Source of the DNA: a bacterium
GTDB taxonomy: Bacteria > Planctomycetota > Planctomycetia > Kolteriales > Kolteriaceae
Length of the DNA: 64,000 nucleotides
Reading direction: 5' to 3'
Assembly: GCA_019753235.1 (NCBI GenBank)
Contig: JAIELF010000034.1
Span: 1 to 64,000 of the forward strand
Below, piece by piece: positions 51,360-60,714 of the stretch. The notes under the pieces are model-generated. The model had not been told where the DNA came from and searched no databases. It was given only the letters and a program-made list of their open reading frames with translations. The translations under genes were made by a program, and so were the position numbers. Numbering within the stretch: position 1 is the stretch's first letter; every line of letters begins with the position of its first letter.

Positions 51360-52922
51360 ATGCGCCAACCGAGCGCCACCATTTGCCAACTGCTCGCAGG
51401 CTGTCTCCTGCCGGGACTTTTACTGACGGGTGGAGGATCGACGGTTCGAGCCGACGTCAGTCTCGCCTCGATCTTTTCCGATCACATGGTCCTGCAGCGG
51501 GATGTCGAGGTTCCTGTTTGGGGGACGGCCGCCGAGGGAGAAGAAGTCACGGTTCAGCTTGGTGACCAGACTGCCGTCTGTGTTGCAAGTGGTGGCAAAT
51601 GGAATGTCAAGCTCAAGCCGATTGCCGCGGGGGGGCCGCACGTCCTTTCGGTTCGGGGCAAAAACGCCCTCGCGGTCAACGACGTCCTTATCGGCGAAGT
51701 CTGGATTTGCAGCGGCCAATCCAACATGGTGTGGGGATTGAAGGACTCCTTCGAACCGCAGTCGGTGATTGCAGGCAGCGCGGATGACGGCCTGCGATTG
51801 ATCACCGTGCCGCGGGTCTCCAAGGACGAACCGCAGTCGGCCATCGACGCGAAATGGGAGCCGGCCGCCCCCGGAAGCGTCGAAGCATTTTCCGCCGTCG
51901 GCTACTACTTCGGAAAGCACCTTCGGGAGACTCTGAAAGTCCCCGTGGGCTTGATCAACACGTCCTTCGGTGGAACGCCTGCGGAGGCTTGGACGAGCCG
52001 CGAGAGACTCGAATCCGTGCCAGAGTTGGCCCAAAGCATTCTGGGGAATTACAAGCAAGCGATTGATCTCTATCCCATGGCCTTGGCGAAATACAAAGAA
52101 GACATGAATCGCTGGCAGGAAGAGGCCAACAAGGCCAAGGCGGAAGGAAAACCCGACCCCGCCGCGCCACGTCCACCGGTCGATCCCAGTGGCAACCCGC
52201 AGCGACCCTGCGGGCTTTACAATGCCATGATTGCACCCTTGATCCCCTTCGCGATTCGCGGGGCCATCTGGTATCAGGGAGAATCCAACGCTGATCGCGC
52301 TCAGCAGTACGCCACGCTCTTTCCATCGATGATTCAAGATTGGCGAACCCGCTGGGGACAGGGGGAGTTTCCGTTCTTCTTCGTTCAGTTGGCTCCCTAT
52401 ACCCGCATCGTCAAAGAGCCGGCCGACAGCGCTTGGGCAGAGCTTCGCGAAGCCCAACGACTCACCACACTGTCGCTGCCCAACACCGCGATGGCAGTCA
52501 TCACCGACGTCGGCGAAGAACTCGATATTCACCCCCGACGCAAGAGAGAGGTCGGCGAACGATTGGCCCTGGCAGCACGCAAGCTGGCCTACGGCGAAAA
52601 CATTCCCCACAGCGGCCCGACATTCAAAGAACTCAAAATTGATGGTGATAAAGCGATCGTTCACTTCGACCATGTTGCCGGCGGGTTGGTGGCGAAAGAT
52701 GGTCCGTTGACAGGCTTCACTCTCGCGGGGGCCGACGGTAAGTTCGTCATCGCTCAGGCGGAGATTGTCGGCGACACCGTCGTCCTGAAGGCACCCGAAG
52801 TTCCGGCTCCGGTTCATGTCCGTTTCGGCTGGGCGAACTTTCCCGTGGTGAATCTCTGGAATCAAGCGGGCCTGCCCGCCAGCCCCTTCCGCACCGATCA
52901 ACTTCCTTGGATCACCAAGTAA
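51360..52922 (+). CDS. Sialate O-acetylesterase-type SGNH hydrolase
   Basis: A 520-residue exported esterase that removes O-acetyl groups from sugars such as sialic acids. The signal peptide is MRQPSATICQLLAGCLLPGL, followed by LLTGGGSTVRA. The SGNH core has the nucleophile in GEVWICSGQSNMVWGLKDSF (Ser121), the glycine/asparagine blocks in VGLINTSFGGTPAEAWTSRE and AIRGAIWYQGESNADRAQQY, and the Asp/His pair in DVGEELDIHPRRKREVGERL. N- and C-terminal beta domains flank it. Planctomycetes carry many such carbohydrate esterases. The substrate is inferred only from family. No other sugar-degradation genes are adjacent. Confidence 0.92.
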   Translation: MRQPSATICQLLAGCLLPGLLLTGGGSTVRADVSLASIFSDHMVLQRDVEVPVWGTAAEGEEVTVQLGDQTAVCVASGGKWNVKLKPIAAGGPHVLSVRGKNALAVNDVLIGEVWICSGQSNMVWGLKDSFEPQSVIAGSADDGLRLITVPRVSKDEPQSAIDAKWEPAAPGSVEAFSAVGYYFGKHLRETLKVPVGLINTSFGGTPAEAWTSRERLESVPELAQSILGNYKQAIDLYPMALAKYKEDMNRWQEEANKAKAEGKPDPAAPRPPVDPSGNPQRPCGLYNAMIAPLIPFAIRGAIWYQGESNADRAQQYATLFPSMIQDWRTRWGQGEFPFFFVQLAPYTRIVKEPADSAWAELREAQRLTTLSLPNTAMAVITDVGEELDIHPRRKREVGERLALAARKLAYGENIPHSGPTFKELKIDGDKAIVHFDHVAGGLVAKDGPLTGFTLAGADGKFVIAQAEIVGDTVVLKAPEVPAPVHVRFGWANFPVVNLWNQAGLPASPFRTDQLPWITK

Positions 52923-52985
52923 GTTTTACCGGCCCAATGCCACGATCAACGGGTCGAAGGTGCGGCCCACCCTGTTCAGCCCATC

Positions 52986-55160
52986 TCAGGGACGACTCAA
53001 CCAATCGATCGCCTCGTCGATCGTCGCCTTGGCGCGAGCGAACACGATCGCGTCTTGTTTCCCCAGCAGCCGATAGATTTTCTCGAGCGACTCCCCCGAT
53101 CCTCCTTGATCATCCAAGTGCCGAACGAGAATTTCTGACGGAGCCAAGAGATGAGCTAGCCCGATCAAATCACCATACTTACAGCCACCGGCCAACAGCA
53201 TCGGGTCGCCAAGCGAATCGACATCGCGAAAATGAAAATGATGGAAGTCGGCAATCGTTCGACGCACATGGTCCCGACATAAACAACTCGCCAGAATCAC
53301 CCAGGGCCCCGACGCATCGAATCCCGCCAGATAGACCGACTCGGCGCGAAGAACTTGCTTCGCATAGCCGACCGAAGTCACGATGTCGTGGACACGATGA
53401 GCCAACAGGCTTCGGTGGTAGGTGAGCGTGAATCGCGGATTCTCCATTGAAACCGCCGAGTACGACGACGGGCCGGCCGGCCGAAGATGTTCGCCTGTCC
53501 AAAGAACGTCGGGGCTCAAGACCGCGTTACCCCTTTTCAGAAGCGTCTCGACAGGAGCGATCCACCCTCCGCCCCCTTCCTTCGCGAGGCCGGCATGCCC
53601 CTTCGAGTCGACCCACACCACCAACGACTTACCATCCCATTCATCGGGCCGAATCAACGCCGTCGGCACCGACTCTTTCACGGCGGGTGTCACAGGCGAC
53701 ACGCGAGAAAGCAAGAGACGATCCATTTCCCATCCTTTGCCGACCATCTTGCCAAGGTTCTCGTGACGCAGCTCGCCCGGCAACGGAAATGACGAACTGA
53801 TCATCACCTCGAGTGCCGACCGAAGCGAGTCTTGAAACGGGACAACGTCCTGCGTCTCTTGCGGAACGGATTCTTCCCATAGGGTCTGCGATAAACGCGA
53901 CTGTGTTGCCCGAAGCTGTTCGACACTTGCCCACGAGACACGGTGCGATGCATCAAACACCGACAAATCTGTGGGAACAACCGGATCGATCTTTGACTCA
54001 CGGATGGACGAAGCATTCAATTCAAGGTGCTGATTCATCCATCGGTACATCACTTCTCGACTCACTTGATTGAAGTTGTGCTTGAATTGGGGAAACGCCT
54101 CGACGGCCACATTCGTCGGTGAACCCAACATCCCGTAGAGAGCTTGAAGTTCGGGAAATCCCTTCGTTTGAAAATGAAGAGTCCAGTCATTCGCATTGGT
54201 CATCCCCATCGGCTTGGGCGCGAATGCGGCAGCAATGTCGACATTCCCCATCCCGATTCGAAGCAACGGAGCGTTCTCGCAAGTACACCCTCCTTGCATC
54301 GATGTCGACACCATCACTGCCGGGAACGAGCAACGAAGACGATCATCTATCGCGCCGATGAGAATGGTTTGCGTCCCGCCGCCGCTCGCTCCGGTCATTC
54401 CGATGCGCGAGGCATCGACATCATCGAGACCAGCGAGAAAATCCAGTCCCCTGAGACTGTTCCAAGTCTGCAAGCCCATGAAACTCTGCAACCAGAGGAC
54501 CGCCGCCGCATCGTCATAACCTTGCCGATGCGCGATCGCTTGGCTGTCCCCTTTGCCGACCATGTCGTACTGAAAGACGACGCAACCCATCTTTGTCAAC
54601 TGAATCAGCGGCGATTGCGCGAAGTACGTCGCATTCTCGATGAATCTCTCGGCACCGATCGCGATCTGCTTGGCTGCCTCGTCGGCCGGCGTCTCTTGAA
54701 GTCGACCGTTGCCGAAATGACCATGCGGAAACAGAACCGCCGCTCGCTTCTTTTGGCGATCACTGGGACGATAAAGGTTCCCGCAAACGAAATGGCCCGG
54801 CAGGCTTTCAAAGTAAACTTTCTCGATCGTGTATCCAGGCTTGGTAATGGTCCCATGGATAACCGCTTTCACGGCCGGTCGTGCCGGCATCGGCCAGAGA
54901 CCCTGCGAAACAAGGACTCTCCTTCTAATCGCGGCTGATTGAACTTCCCATTCATGGACGCTCGCCGGCGGCCGAAACGGAAACGGACTCACGATGGTTC
55001 GAGACTGGCTCTTCCTTTGGTCGGCTGGCCACTGACCAAGCGGCAGCACCCGAGTCCCCTCGCCTCCCCGACCATCCCGAATGCCCATCACCAAAATGAA
55101 CATCAATGTCAGGATGATTTGAATGCGAGGAATCAGAGCTCTCATTGATTTCATCATCAT
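52986..55160 (-). CDS. Exported acetyl-xylan-esterase-like protein with two hydrolase lobes
   Basis: A 724-residue protein with a signal peptide (RIQIILTLMFILVMGIRDGR). The first half is an AXE1-like alpha/beta hydrolase: SLPGHFVCGNLYRPSDRQKK, AAVLFPHGHFGNG and the nucleophile elbow GMTGASGGGTQTI. The second half repeats the fold weakly (SLVVWVDSKGHAGLAKEGGG) but its elbow reads AGFDASGPWVILA, lacking the usual G-x-S-x-G nucleophile, so it is probably non-catalytic. The start is uncertain: ATG 55160, 55157, 55154 and 55145 are all possible, and the frame is open to 55364. The substrate is unknown; carbohydrate acetyl esters are the family guess. Confidence 0.82.
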   Translation of the reverse strand: MMMKSMRALIPRIQIILTLMFILVMGIRDGRGGEGTRVLPLGQWPADQRKSQSRTIVSPFPFRPPASVHEWEVQSAAIRRRVLVSQGLWPMPARPAVKAVIHGTITKPGYTIEKVYFESLPGHFVCGNLYRPSDRQKKRAAVLFPHGHFGNGRLQETPADEAAKQIAIGAERFIENATYFAQSPLIQLTKMGCVVFQYDMVGKGDSQAIAHRQGYDDAAAVLWLQSFMGLQTWNSLRGLDFLAGLDDVDASRIGMTGASGGGTQTILIGAIDDRLRCSFPAVMVSTSMQGGCTCENAPLLRIGMGNVDIAAAFAPKPMGMTNANDWTLHFQTKGFPELQALYGMLGSPTNVAVEAFPQFKHNFNQVSREVMYRWMNQHLELNASSIRESKIDPVVPTDLSVFDASHRVSWASVEQLRATQSRLSQTLWEESVPQETQDVVPFQDSLRSALEVMISSSFPLPGELRHENLGKMVGKGWEMDRLLLSRVSPVTPAVKESVPTALIRPDEWDGKSLVVWVDSKGHAGLAKEGGGGWIAPVETLLKRGNAVLSPDVLWTGEHLRPAGPSSYSAVSMENPRFTLTYHRSLLAHRVHDIVTSVGYAKQVLRAESVYLAGFDASGPWVILASCLCRDHVRRTIADFHHFHFRDVDSLGDPMLLAGGCKYGDLIGLAHLLAPSEILVRHLDDQGGSGESLEKIYRLLGKQDAIVFARAKATIDEAIDWLSRP

Positions 55161-55254
55161 CCCATTCACATGGTATCTCGCACTTAACCGTGACCGCAGT
55201 ATCGCATGGGTGTTTTTAGAATCAAGCGGCCTGGCGATGGATGAGAACCATTCG

Positions 55255-56328
55255 TCACGTACGTGCAGGCCGGGGTGGGAGGATCTCTCGCCAGAATCGA
55301 CACCAGTTGCCGTGCATGATGAGATCGATGTCTTTATCGGCAAAGCCTCGGCTAGAGAGAACATCTGTTAGGCGTATTACATCGGCGATGGTGTCGATGT
55401 CGGTGGGGGTTTGTTCGGTTCCAAATCCGCCATCTAGGTCGGTTCCGATACCGGAATGATGAGCGTTGCCGGCCAAGTCGCAGACATACGCGATGTGATC
55501 GGCAACGGTGTTGAGAGTCACGTTGGGCTTTGATTCCCCTCGGACGTAATTGGCTTGAAGCATCCATACGTCGAAGGCTGCACCGATGACGCCGCCTCGT
55601 TCGATCACCAAACAAAGTTGCTCGTCGGTGAATTGTCTCTGATCGGGCACAAGTCGGCGAACGTTTTGATGGCTGGCTAAGATTCGACCTTGAAACAGAG
55701 TTCGAACTTCGTCAAAGGCCTGGTCCGAGAGATGCGTCATGTCGAGGGCGATGCCAAGTTTCTCGATCCTCGCGAGCAGTTCGCTGGCCATGGGAGCCAG
55801 ACCATCCTTGACAGCGGTCCCGCCGCCGTAACGGTTGAGGCCGTAATGAGTCAATCCGATCGCCCGTAACCCAGCGTGATACCACTCATCGATATTGGAA
55901 GGATCGAGAACAGGATCCGCACCCTCCATACTAAGGATAACCCCGATCGGCGTCGTCGCGGGAGAGCGATTCCACTGGTGGAGATGTTCGTCGAGATCTT
56001 CCCTCCACTGGAGCAGTCGAATGTCGCCGGCTCGGGCGAGGGCGCGGTAATAGGCAATTTGCCCCTGCCCCACAGCATAAACAGCTTCCGGAGTGGCGTA
56101 GCCGAACATCGGATTACCGGGCCGATGGAGTCGAGCGAGGATGGTCGCGATGCAGATGCCGACGCGACCTTCTCGAAGTGCGGGGAGGGAGACGGTGTTC
56201 GTTCCGTAGCCCGGTTCGGTGCGCCCGCGCTCGGCCTGCCGAATGTTGGCAACGCTTTGGCGGAGATCCCGCTTCCAATCGATGGCGTTCCAGGCCAAGT
56301 CGAGATGCCCGTCGAAGAGCCAAGACAT
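55255..56328 (-). CDS. Membrane dipeptidase (peptidase M19)
   Basis: A 357-residue zinc dipeptidase of the renal-dipeptidase family. The first metal pair is FDGHLDLAWN (His8, Asp10). The bridging Glu is in GVILSMEGADPVLDPSNID, the His ligands in LDMTHLSDQAFDEV and GRILASHQNVRRLVPDQRQF, and the catalytic Asp region in HSGIGTDLDGGFGTEQTPTD. There is no signal peptide from ATG 56328, which has GGGAGCGA upstream; the frame extends to 56427, but only with unrelated sequence. Substrates are typically D/L-dipeptides. It lies in line with the esterase gene 94 bases downstream. Confidence 0.92.
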   Translation of the reverse strand: MSWLFDGHLDLAWNAIDWKRDLRQSVANIRQAERGRTEPGYGTNTVSLPALREGRVGICIATILARLHRPGNPMFGYATPEAVYAVGQGQIAYYRALARAGDIRLLQWREDLDEHLHQWNRSPATTPIGVILSMEGADPVLDPSNIDEWYHAGLRAIGLTHYGLNRYGGGTAVKDGLAPMASELLARIEKLGIALDMTHLSDQAFDEVRTLFQGRILASHQNVRRLVPDQRQFTDEQLCLVIERGGVIGAAFDVWMLQANYVRGESKPNVTLNTVADHIAYVCDLAGNAHHSGIGTDLDGGFGTEQTPTDIDTIADVIRLTDVLSSRGFADKDIDLIMHGNWCRFWREILPPRPART

Positions 56329-56658
56329 CGGCGTCGCTCCCGGCAGATAAGGGATGGCAAAAGATCCGCTTGTTCGAGGTATGAAGATCACGCCGACAGT
56401 GCTTGGATTGCGGGATTTCTGGGCCAATATCCTTGATGGATCGGCGAATACAGGATGACGGATGGAAAACGCCCCCAGGCCTACCCAATTGCCACAAGCA
56501 CTTGTTTTACATCATCTTCCGTCTTGCTTTGAGTCGTAAAAAGGTCGGTTCCCGGCGGTGGCCGAGGGCTGATAAGGGGAACAGGGCGAGATTCTGATAC
56601 TTGTTGCCAACGGCGGGCCGACGAGCCCCGTATTGTTTGGTGGAACAGGAGCAGCACG

Positions 56659-57270
56659 ATGGTTCCGAAAGGACGAGAGGCGGTCGCCCTCATCCCCGAT
56701 ACAGAGACCCTCGAAAGCGCGAGCGATTCTCGTTTGGTGGAGCAAATTCGCCAAGGGGTTCGAGCCGCGTACGGGGAGTTGGTTCGTCGGTACGAGAAGA
56801 AGCTTGTGCGGACGATTCAACGAATGGTCGGGCATGCCGAGACTGCCGAGGATCTGGCTCAGGATACTTTTCTGAAGGCGTACGATCGGCTGGATCGTTT
56901 CGACAGTTCGAAGCGATTTGGTCCTTGGCTCTTTCAGATCGGGGTGAATACCTCGATTGATTGGATGAGACGGAACAAAAAGCGGATTCGGATGAGCCTG
57001 GACGATATGGCTCGGGGCGAAGGGGGTTATGATCCTCCGGATCCCGATCCTCGCGGCTCTTTGGATCTGAGCCAAGAAGTGCAACATGTTCTGAGTCAGA
57101 TACCGATTGATTATCGAACGGTATTGATGCTTCGGGATTTGGAAGGTTTTCCCTGTTCGGAGGTGGCCGCCATCATCGGCCGACAGGAACCGACGGTCCG
57201 GTGGCGTCTGCTTCGGGCCCGCGAGATGTTCAAAGAAATCTGGGATCGACGACAAGGGGAACCGGCGTGA
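56659..57270 (+). CDS. ECF-type RNA polymerase sigma factor (module 1)
   Basis: A 203-residue sigma-70 of the extracytoplasmic-function group. Region 2 spans about residues 35-110: AYGELVRRYEKKLVRTIQRM, EDLAQDTFLKAYDRLDRFDS and KRFGPWLFQIGVNTSIDWMR. The sigma-2/sigma-4 linker is acidic (DPPDPDPRGSLD). Region 4 (VLSQIPIDYRTVLMLRDLEG, then FPCSEVAAIIGRQEPTVRWR) is the helix-turn-helix for -35 recognition. ATG 56659 follows AGGAGCAG. The stop overlaps the next gene's GTG by 4 bases, the classic sigma/anti-sigma coupling. Confidence 0.95.
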   Translation: MVPKGREAVALIPDTETLESASDSRLVEQIRQGVRAAYGELVRRYEKKLVRTIQRMVGHAETAEDLAQDTFLKAYDRLDRFDSSKRFGPWLFQIGVNTSIDWMRRNKKRIRMSLDDMARGEGGYDPPDPDPRGSLDLSQEVQHVLSQIPIDYRTVLMLRDLEGFPCSEVAAIIGRQEPTVRWRLLRAREMFKEIWDRRQGEPA

Positions 57271-58142
57271 AGAAGAGCACGGACTTTGAAAAGATCGCCC
57301 ACCTGATTCCACTTCGCGTGACCGACGATTTGAGCACGCATGAGGCTCAGCTCGTCGACGAAACGGCTCGTTATGACGAGAAGAGCCGGGCTGCGGTGCA
57401 ATCGTATCAGCACTTGATGGGAGTTTTGCAAGAGGCCGCGTTCACGCCGCTTCGGCAAGAGTCGAGTGTGATTCGGGGCGAGCGGTCTCTTTGGGATCGA
57501 ATCGAGCCTCAGCTCGGGCCGGTGGCGAAACCTCGACCGAGCTTGCTTGAACGGATTCCAACAGGGTATTTGGCGATCGCCTGTGGGCTTTTGATCTGCG
57601 TCACCGCTCTGACCGAGTTTGGTGGTCCATTGCATCAAGCGCTACCGGTGGCCGTCACACAGGGTTGGGGACAAGGGGGAGTTCAAACCATCGGCAACGA
57701 ACCGGGCGCCGGTCTTCGGCCCATAGTCCCTGGCAATGTCAATGTTCGAGTCAACGTAGCCGTTCCGATTGCCGGTGAATCGATCTCGATCCCCAAGCTC
57801 GGGCTTGTGGTGACGCGTGTGGAGCGTGTCATCCAGCGAGTGGTTGGTTTGGCGGATATGAATGCGGTCCTGATCACCGATGTACAAGCGGGTTCGGTGG
57901 CAGAGAAAGCAGGTCTGCACAAGGGGGATTGTTTAGTCGGGGTAGACGGACAAAGGATCTATGCTCCTCTGCATGCCCTTGAAGTGTTGGATAAACAGCT
58001 CGCTGATGGTGAAGCACCGTTCGAAGTGATCCGGGGGGGACAGAAGATTTCGGTGCCAGTAAACGTCAAAACGGAAAGCGACCAATCCGCTCGCGTGCCG
58101 AGCCTTTTCCTAGGCGAACACGATATCTCGCTATCGGTGTGA
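57267..58142 (+). CDS. Membrane protein with extracytoplasmic PDZ domain, candidate anti-sigma factor
   Basis: A 291-residue protein starting at GTG 57267 inside the sigma stop. Residues 1-90 are cytoplasmic and helical (FEKIAHLIPLRVTDDLSTHE) and would be the sigma-binding part. One membrane helix lies at about 96-116 (GYLAIACGLLICVTALTEFG), then a Gly-rich linker. A PDZ domain occupies about 175-265 (IPKLGLVVTRVERVIQRVVG, LITDVQAGSVAEKAGLHKGD). No zinc-binding HxxxCxxC anti-sigma motif is seen. Gene order and topology suggest an anti-sigma that senses periplasmic peptides through its PDZ domain, as an inference. Confidence 0.78.
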   Translation: MKKSTDFEKIAHLIPLRVTDDLSTHEAQLVDETARYDEKSRAAVQSYQHLMGVLQEAAFTPLRQESSVIRGERSLWDRIEPQLGPVAKPRPSLLERIPTGYLAIACGLLICVTALTEFGGPLHQALPVAVTQGWGQGGVQTIGNEPGAGLRPIVPGNVNVRVNVAVPIAGESISIPKLGLVVTRVERVIQRVVGLADMNAVLITDVQAGSVAEKAGLHKGDCLVGVDGQRIYAPLHALEVLDKQLADGEAPFEVIRGGQKISVPVNVKTESDQSARVPSLFLGEHDISLSV

Positions 58143-58225
58143 CCCACCGACTTTCGTGATGAAAATGAGGAGTTAACGTTCTTTCCATCCCACGGGGCAA
58201 GCACGCAGAAAGGAGTCCATGAAAT

Positions 58226-59446
58226 ATGATCAAAACTATTCTCTCGGCAGGGCTCGTTGCCGCCTGCCTCACCTTCGCGGCTCTCGCCGATCCAAAGGAT
58301 CCCGCGAATCCCAAAGATCAAGAGGGGGCCAAGCTAGCTGACCCTGCAGGTAAAGCGGACCCATCGGGCCCGAAAGAGTCAGCGGGTGCGAAGGCGCGTC
58401 CCTATCTCGGCATCATGGGCGAAAACCCCGTGGCGACGGAGGAGGGTAAATCGCCCGCGGCCCAAGGAGCGGTGATTCGCGAAGTCGCTCCCGACAGTCC
58501 CGCGGCCAAAGCAGGATTGATGGTAGGTGACCGAATCATCAGTCTCAACGGACAAGCCATCAAGTCTTTTGAAGACTTGAAGGTTCGCATCGGCGTCTTG
58601 TCGCCGAAAGAAGAGATCACGCTACACTTGGTTCGCGGCGACAAAGATATGGATGTCGCTGTCGAGTTGGGCGAAGCCAAAGTCCTTCCGCGAGGCCGAG
58701 CCAATCAAACGCTTCGTCAATTCCTCGAGGAGAATGCTCCGCCTGGAGTTGAAGAGCAATTCGACGGGATCTTTGAGGGTCGGCTTCCCGGACAAGGTGG
58801 TGCCGATCAGATGCAGCCTCGTCCCATGGTTGGGATCGAAGTACAGACGATTGATGATTCTTTGCGATCACACCTAAAGCTGGGCGATGTCAAAGGAGTC
58901 GTCATCGCCGATGTCGTCGCTGGAAGCCCGGCCGCTAAAGAGGGTCTCCAATCGGAAGATGTGATTACTCAAGCCGATGGCAAGGTCGTCACGGAACCGA
59001 CCCAACTCCAAGAGATCATCCAGGCGAAGAAAGCCGGGGATAAGGTAACGCTGGTGATCGTCCGAGCGGGAGAGTCTCAGGAGAAGGTAGTCCAGGTCGA
59101 AGAGCATCGAGCGGCAAGTTCGCCGTTCTCTTTCCGAATGCCGAACACGGCTGGGATCGATGAACGGTTGCAGAAGTTGCAAGAGAGGCTGGGGGTTCTG
59201 GAAAAGAACATCGAAGATCGGCTCGCTGAAAAGGCGGACGCGGTCAAAGAGAAGCTTCAGGATGCCGAGCAACAAGCAGCCAAGACCGCGACCGAGCGAA
59301 TCGAACAACTCGAGAAGCGAATCGCGGCCATGGAAGCGAATGCCGAGAAGCTTGCGAGCAAGGCCGTTCAGCAGCTCGAAGCAAAGGTTGCGGAGATGGC
59401 GAAGAGAATCGAAGAGATTGCAATCCCGAAAGAGCCGGTGAAGTAG
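58226..59446 (+). CDS. Secreted double-PDZ protein with C-terminal coiled coil
   Basis: A 406-residue exported protein. The signal peptide is MIKTILSAGLVAACLTFAAL, followed by a Lys/Asp/Pro-rich linker. The first PDZ domain is near 60-145 (EVAPDSPAAKAGLMVGDRII, SLNGQAIKSFEDLKVRIGVL). The second is near 190-290 (VVIADVVAGSPAAKEGLQSE, DVITQADGKVVTEPTQLQEI). A coiled coil of about 100 residues forms the end (ERLQKLQERLGVLEKNIEDR, EQLEKRIAAMEANAEKLASK). It has no protease domain. It follows the sigma and PDZ anti-sigma genes after 83 bases and ends with a terminator, so all three form one unit. Confidence 0.85.
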   Translation: MIKTILSAGLVAACLTFAALADPKDPANPKDQEGAKLADPAGKADPSGPKESAGAKARPYLGIMGENPVATEEGKSPAAQGAVIREVAPDSPAAKAGLMVGDRIISLNGQAIKSFEDLKVRIGVLSPKEEITLHLVRGDKDMDVAVELGEAKVLPRGRANQTLRQFLEENAPPGVEEQFDGIFEGRLPGQGGADQMQPRPMVGIEVQTIDDSLRSHLKLGDVKGVVIADVVAGSPAAKEGLQSEDVITQADGKVVTEPTQLQEIIQAKKAGDKVTLVIVRAGESQEKVVQVEEHRAASSPFSFRMPNTAGIDERLQKLQERLGVLEKNIEDRLAEKADAVKEKLQDAEQQAAKTATERIEQLEKRIAAMEANAEKLASKAVQQLEAKVAEMAKRIEEIAIPKEPVK

Positions 59447-59470
59447 TTTCCACTTCACCAGCCAAGCTCT

Positions 59471-59528
59471 GCTCGGCCGAGCGACCGGAAGGCACCTCCT
59501 CCTTCCCGTCCTCGGCCGAGCCTTTTTT
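59471..59528 (+). terminator. Rho-independent terminator after sigma module 1
   Basis: GCTCGGCCGAG (59471-59481) pairs with CTCGGCCGAGC (59511-59521) over 11 bp, followed by C and six T at 59523-59528. Each arm is itself palindromic (CTCGGCCGAG), so two alternative small cruciforms are possible. It closes the three-gene sigma/PDZ unit. Confidence 0.8.
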
Positions 59529-59705
59529 GTTGGGTCCATCAACCAAACAAGAGTAACGAGTTCTTCTCCTCGACTTGATCATTCTCCTCATTAATGTCCC
59601 CTTTTTGCTGCCAAGCGCAAAGAACGGGATGATGATTGGATCGCTGGCTTCTGCGTCGGTAGAATCTTGATCGAGTCCGTCATCTCTAGTGGAGCTTCAG
59701 CCGTG

Positions 59706-60623
59706 ATGCCTTTCTTTCGATCGTTGGGACTGGTTTGTTTCATCGCTGTTACTCTCGTGCAGGCCGATCCCCCCAAGCTGCCGGCCGATCGACATTTCTT
59801 CGACTCTGACGGCATCAAGATTCATTATCTCGACAAAGGTGCTGGCGAGCCGGTCATTCTCATTCACGGTTTCGGCGCGAATCTCGACGTCAATTGGACG
59901 GGGATGTCGAGCAAACTAGCTCAGCAATTCCGCGTCATCGCCGTCGATAATCGGGGGCACGGCCGCAGCGACAAGCCCCATGACTCCTCGCAGTACGGCA
60001 TCAATATGGTCGGAGATGTTGTGCGATTGATGGATCATCTCCAGATCAAACGAGCACACATTGTCGGATACTCGATGGGAGCACTCATCACGGCAAAGTT
60101 CATCACCGAGCATCCTGATCGAGTCATCTCGGCAGTGATCGGCGGGATGGGTTGGCTGCAACTCGATGACAAATGGATGAAGATGCTGGATGAGATCGCC
60201 ACCTCGCTAGAGGAGGGAAAAGGCCCGTTACCGCTTCTGCGGTTTTTGAATTCGAAGAACGGCATTAAGAATGTCGAGGAGGCGATTCAAGGTATCAACA
60301 CGATGTTGAAGCTCACCAACGATCAGAAGGCGCTGGCAGCCTGCGCCCGAGCTTTTCCACAGTTTCAAATCAGCAAGGATCAACTGGCCAGCATCAAGTT
60401 CCCGACGCTCGTGATCGTGGGCGACCTCGACCCGTTCTTTGATTACGTCGAGTCCATGAAGGGGGTCTCGTCGCACATCGAAATCGTAGCGGTCAAAGGG
60501 GGCGATCATCTCAGCACCATCCGAAGTCCCCTCTTCCTCGAGAAGTTGACTTCCTTTCTCGAAGCTCACCGCGAGTCGCCAGCTCCTCCGAAAACAACGC
60601 CGGCCGGCAAGTCCGCTGCCTGA
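59706..60623 (+). CDS. Exported alpha/beta hydrolase
   Basis: A 305-residue alpha/beta hydrolase with a signal peptide (MPFFRSLGLVCFIAVTLVQA). The oxyanion-hole HG motif is VILIHGFGANLDVNW. DNRGHGRSDKPHD precedes the nucleophile elbow IVGYSMGALITAKFITEHP (Ser), the acid is in LVIVGDLDPFFDYVE, and the His is in VKGGDHLSTI. A helical cap lies between about residues 140 and 220. All catalytic parts are present. The substrate is unknown. ATG 59706 is chosen for the signal peptide; a TTG at 59667 is also in frame. Confidence 0.9.
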   Translation: MPFFRSLGLVCFIAVTLVQADPPKLPADRHFFDSDGIKIHYLDKGAGEPVILIHGFGANLDVNWTGMSSKLAQQFRVIAVDNRGHGRSDKPHDSSQYGINMVGDVVRLMDHLQIKRAHIVGYSMGALITAKFITEHPDRVISAVIGGMGWLQLDDKWMKMLDEIATSLEEGKGPLPLLRFLNSKNGIKNVEEAIQGINTMLKLTNDQKALAACARAFPQFQISKDQLASIKFPTLVIVGDLDPFFDYVESMKGVSSHIEIVAVKGGDHLSTIRSPLFLEKLTSFLEAHRESPAPPKTTPAGKSAA

Positions 60624-60714
60624 TCGCTTATCGTTCCCTCATCAAGGCATCGTTTACGCCGAGCTGTGATGAGCGATCCATGAAACGATCGTGAATCGAT
60701 CAATCGGCTCCCGG

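Noticed and set aside
51420-52901. A 493-codon minus-strand frame opposite the sialate O-acetylesterase
   Set aside because: The plus strand carries a signal peptide and SGNH motifs. The antisense frame arises from GC-rich codon usage.
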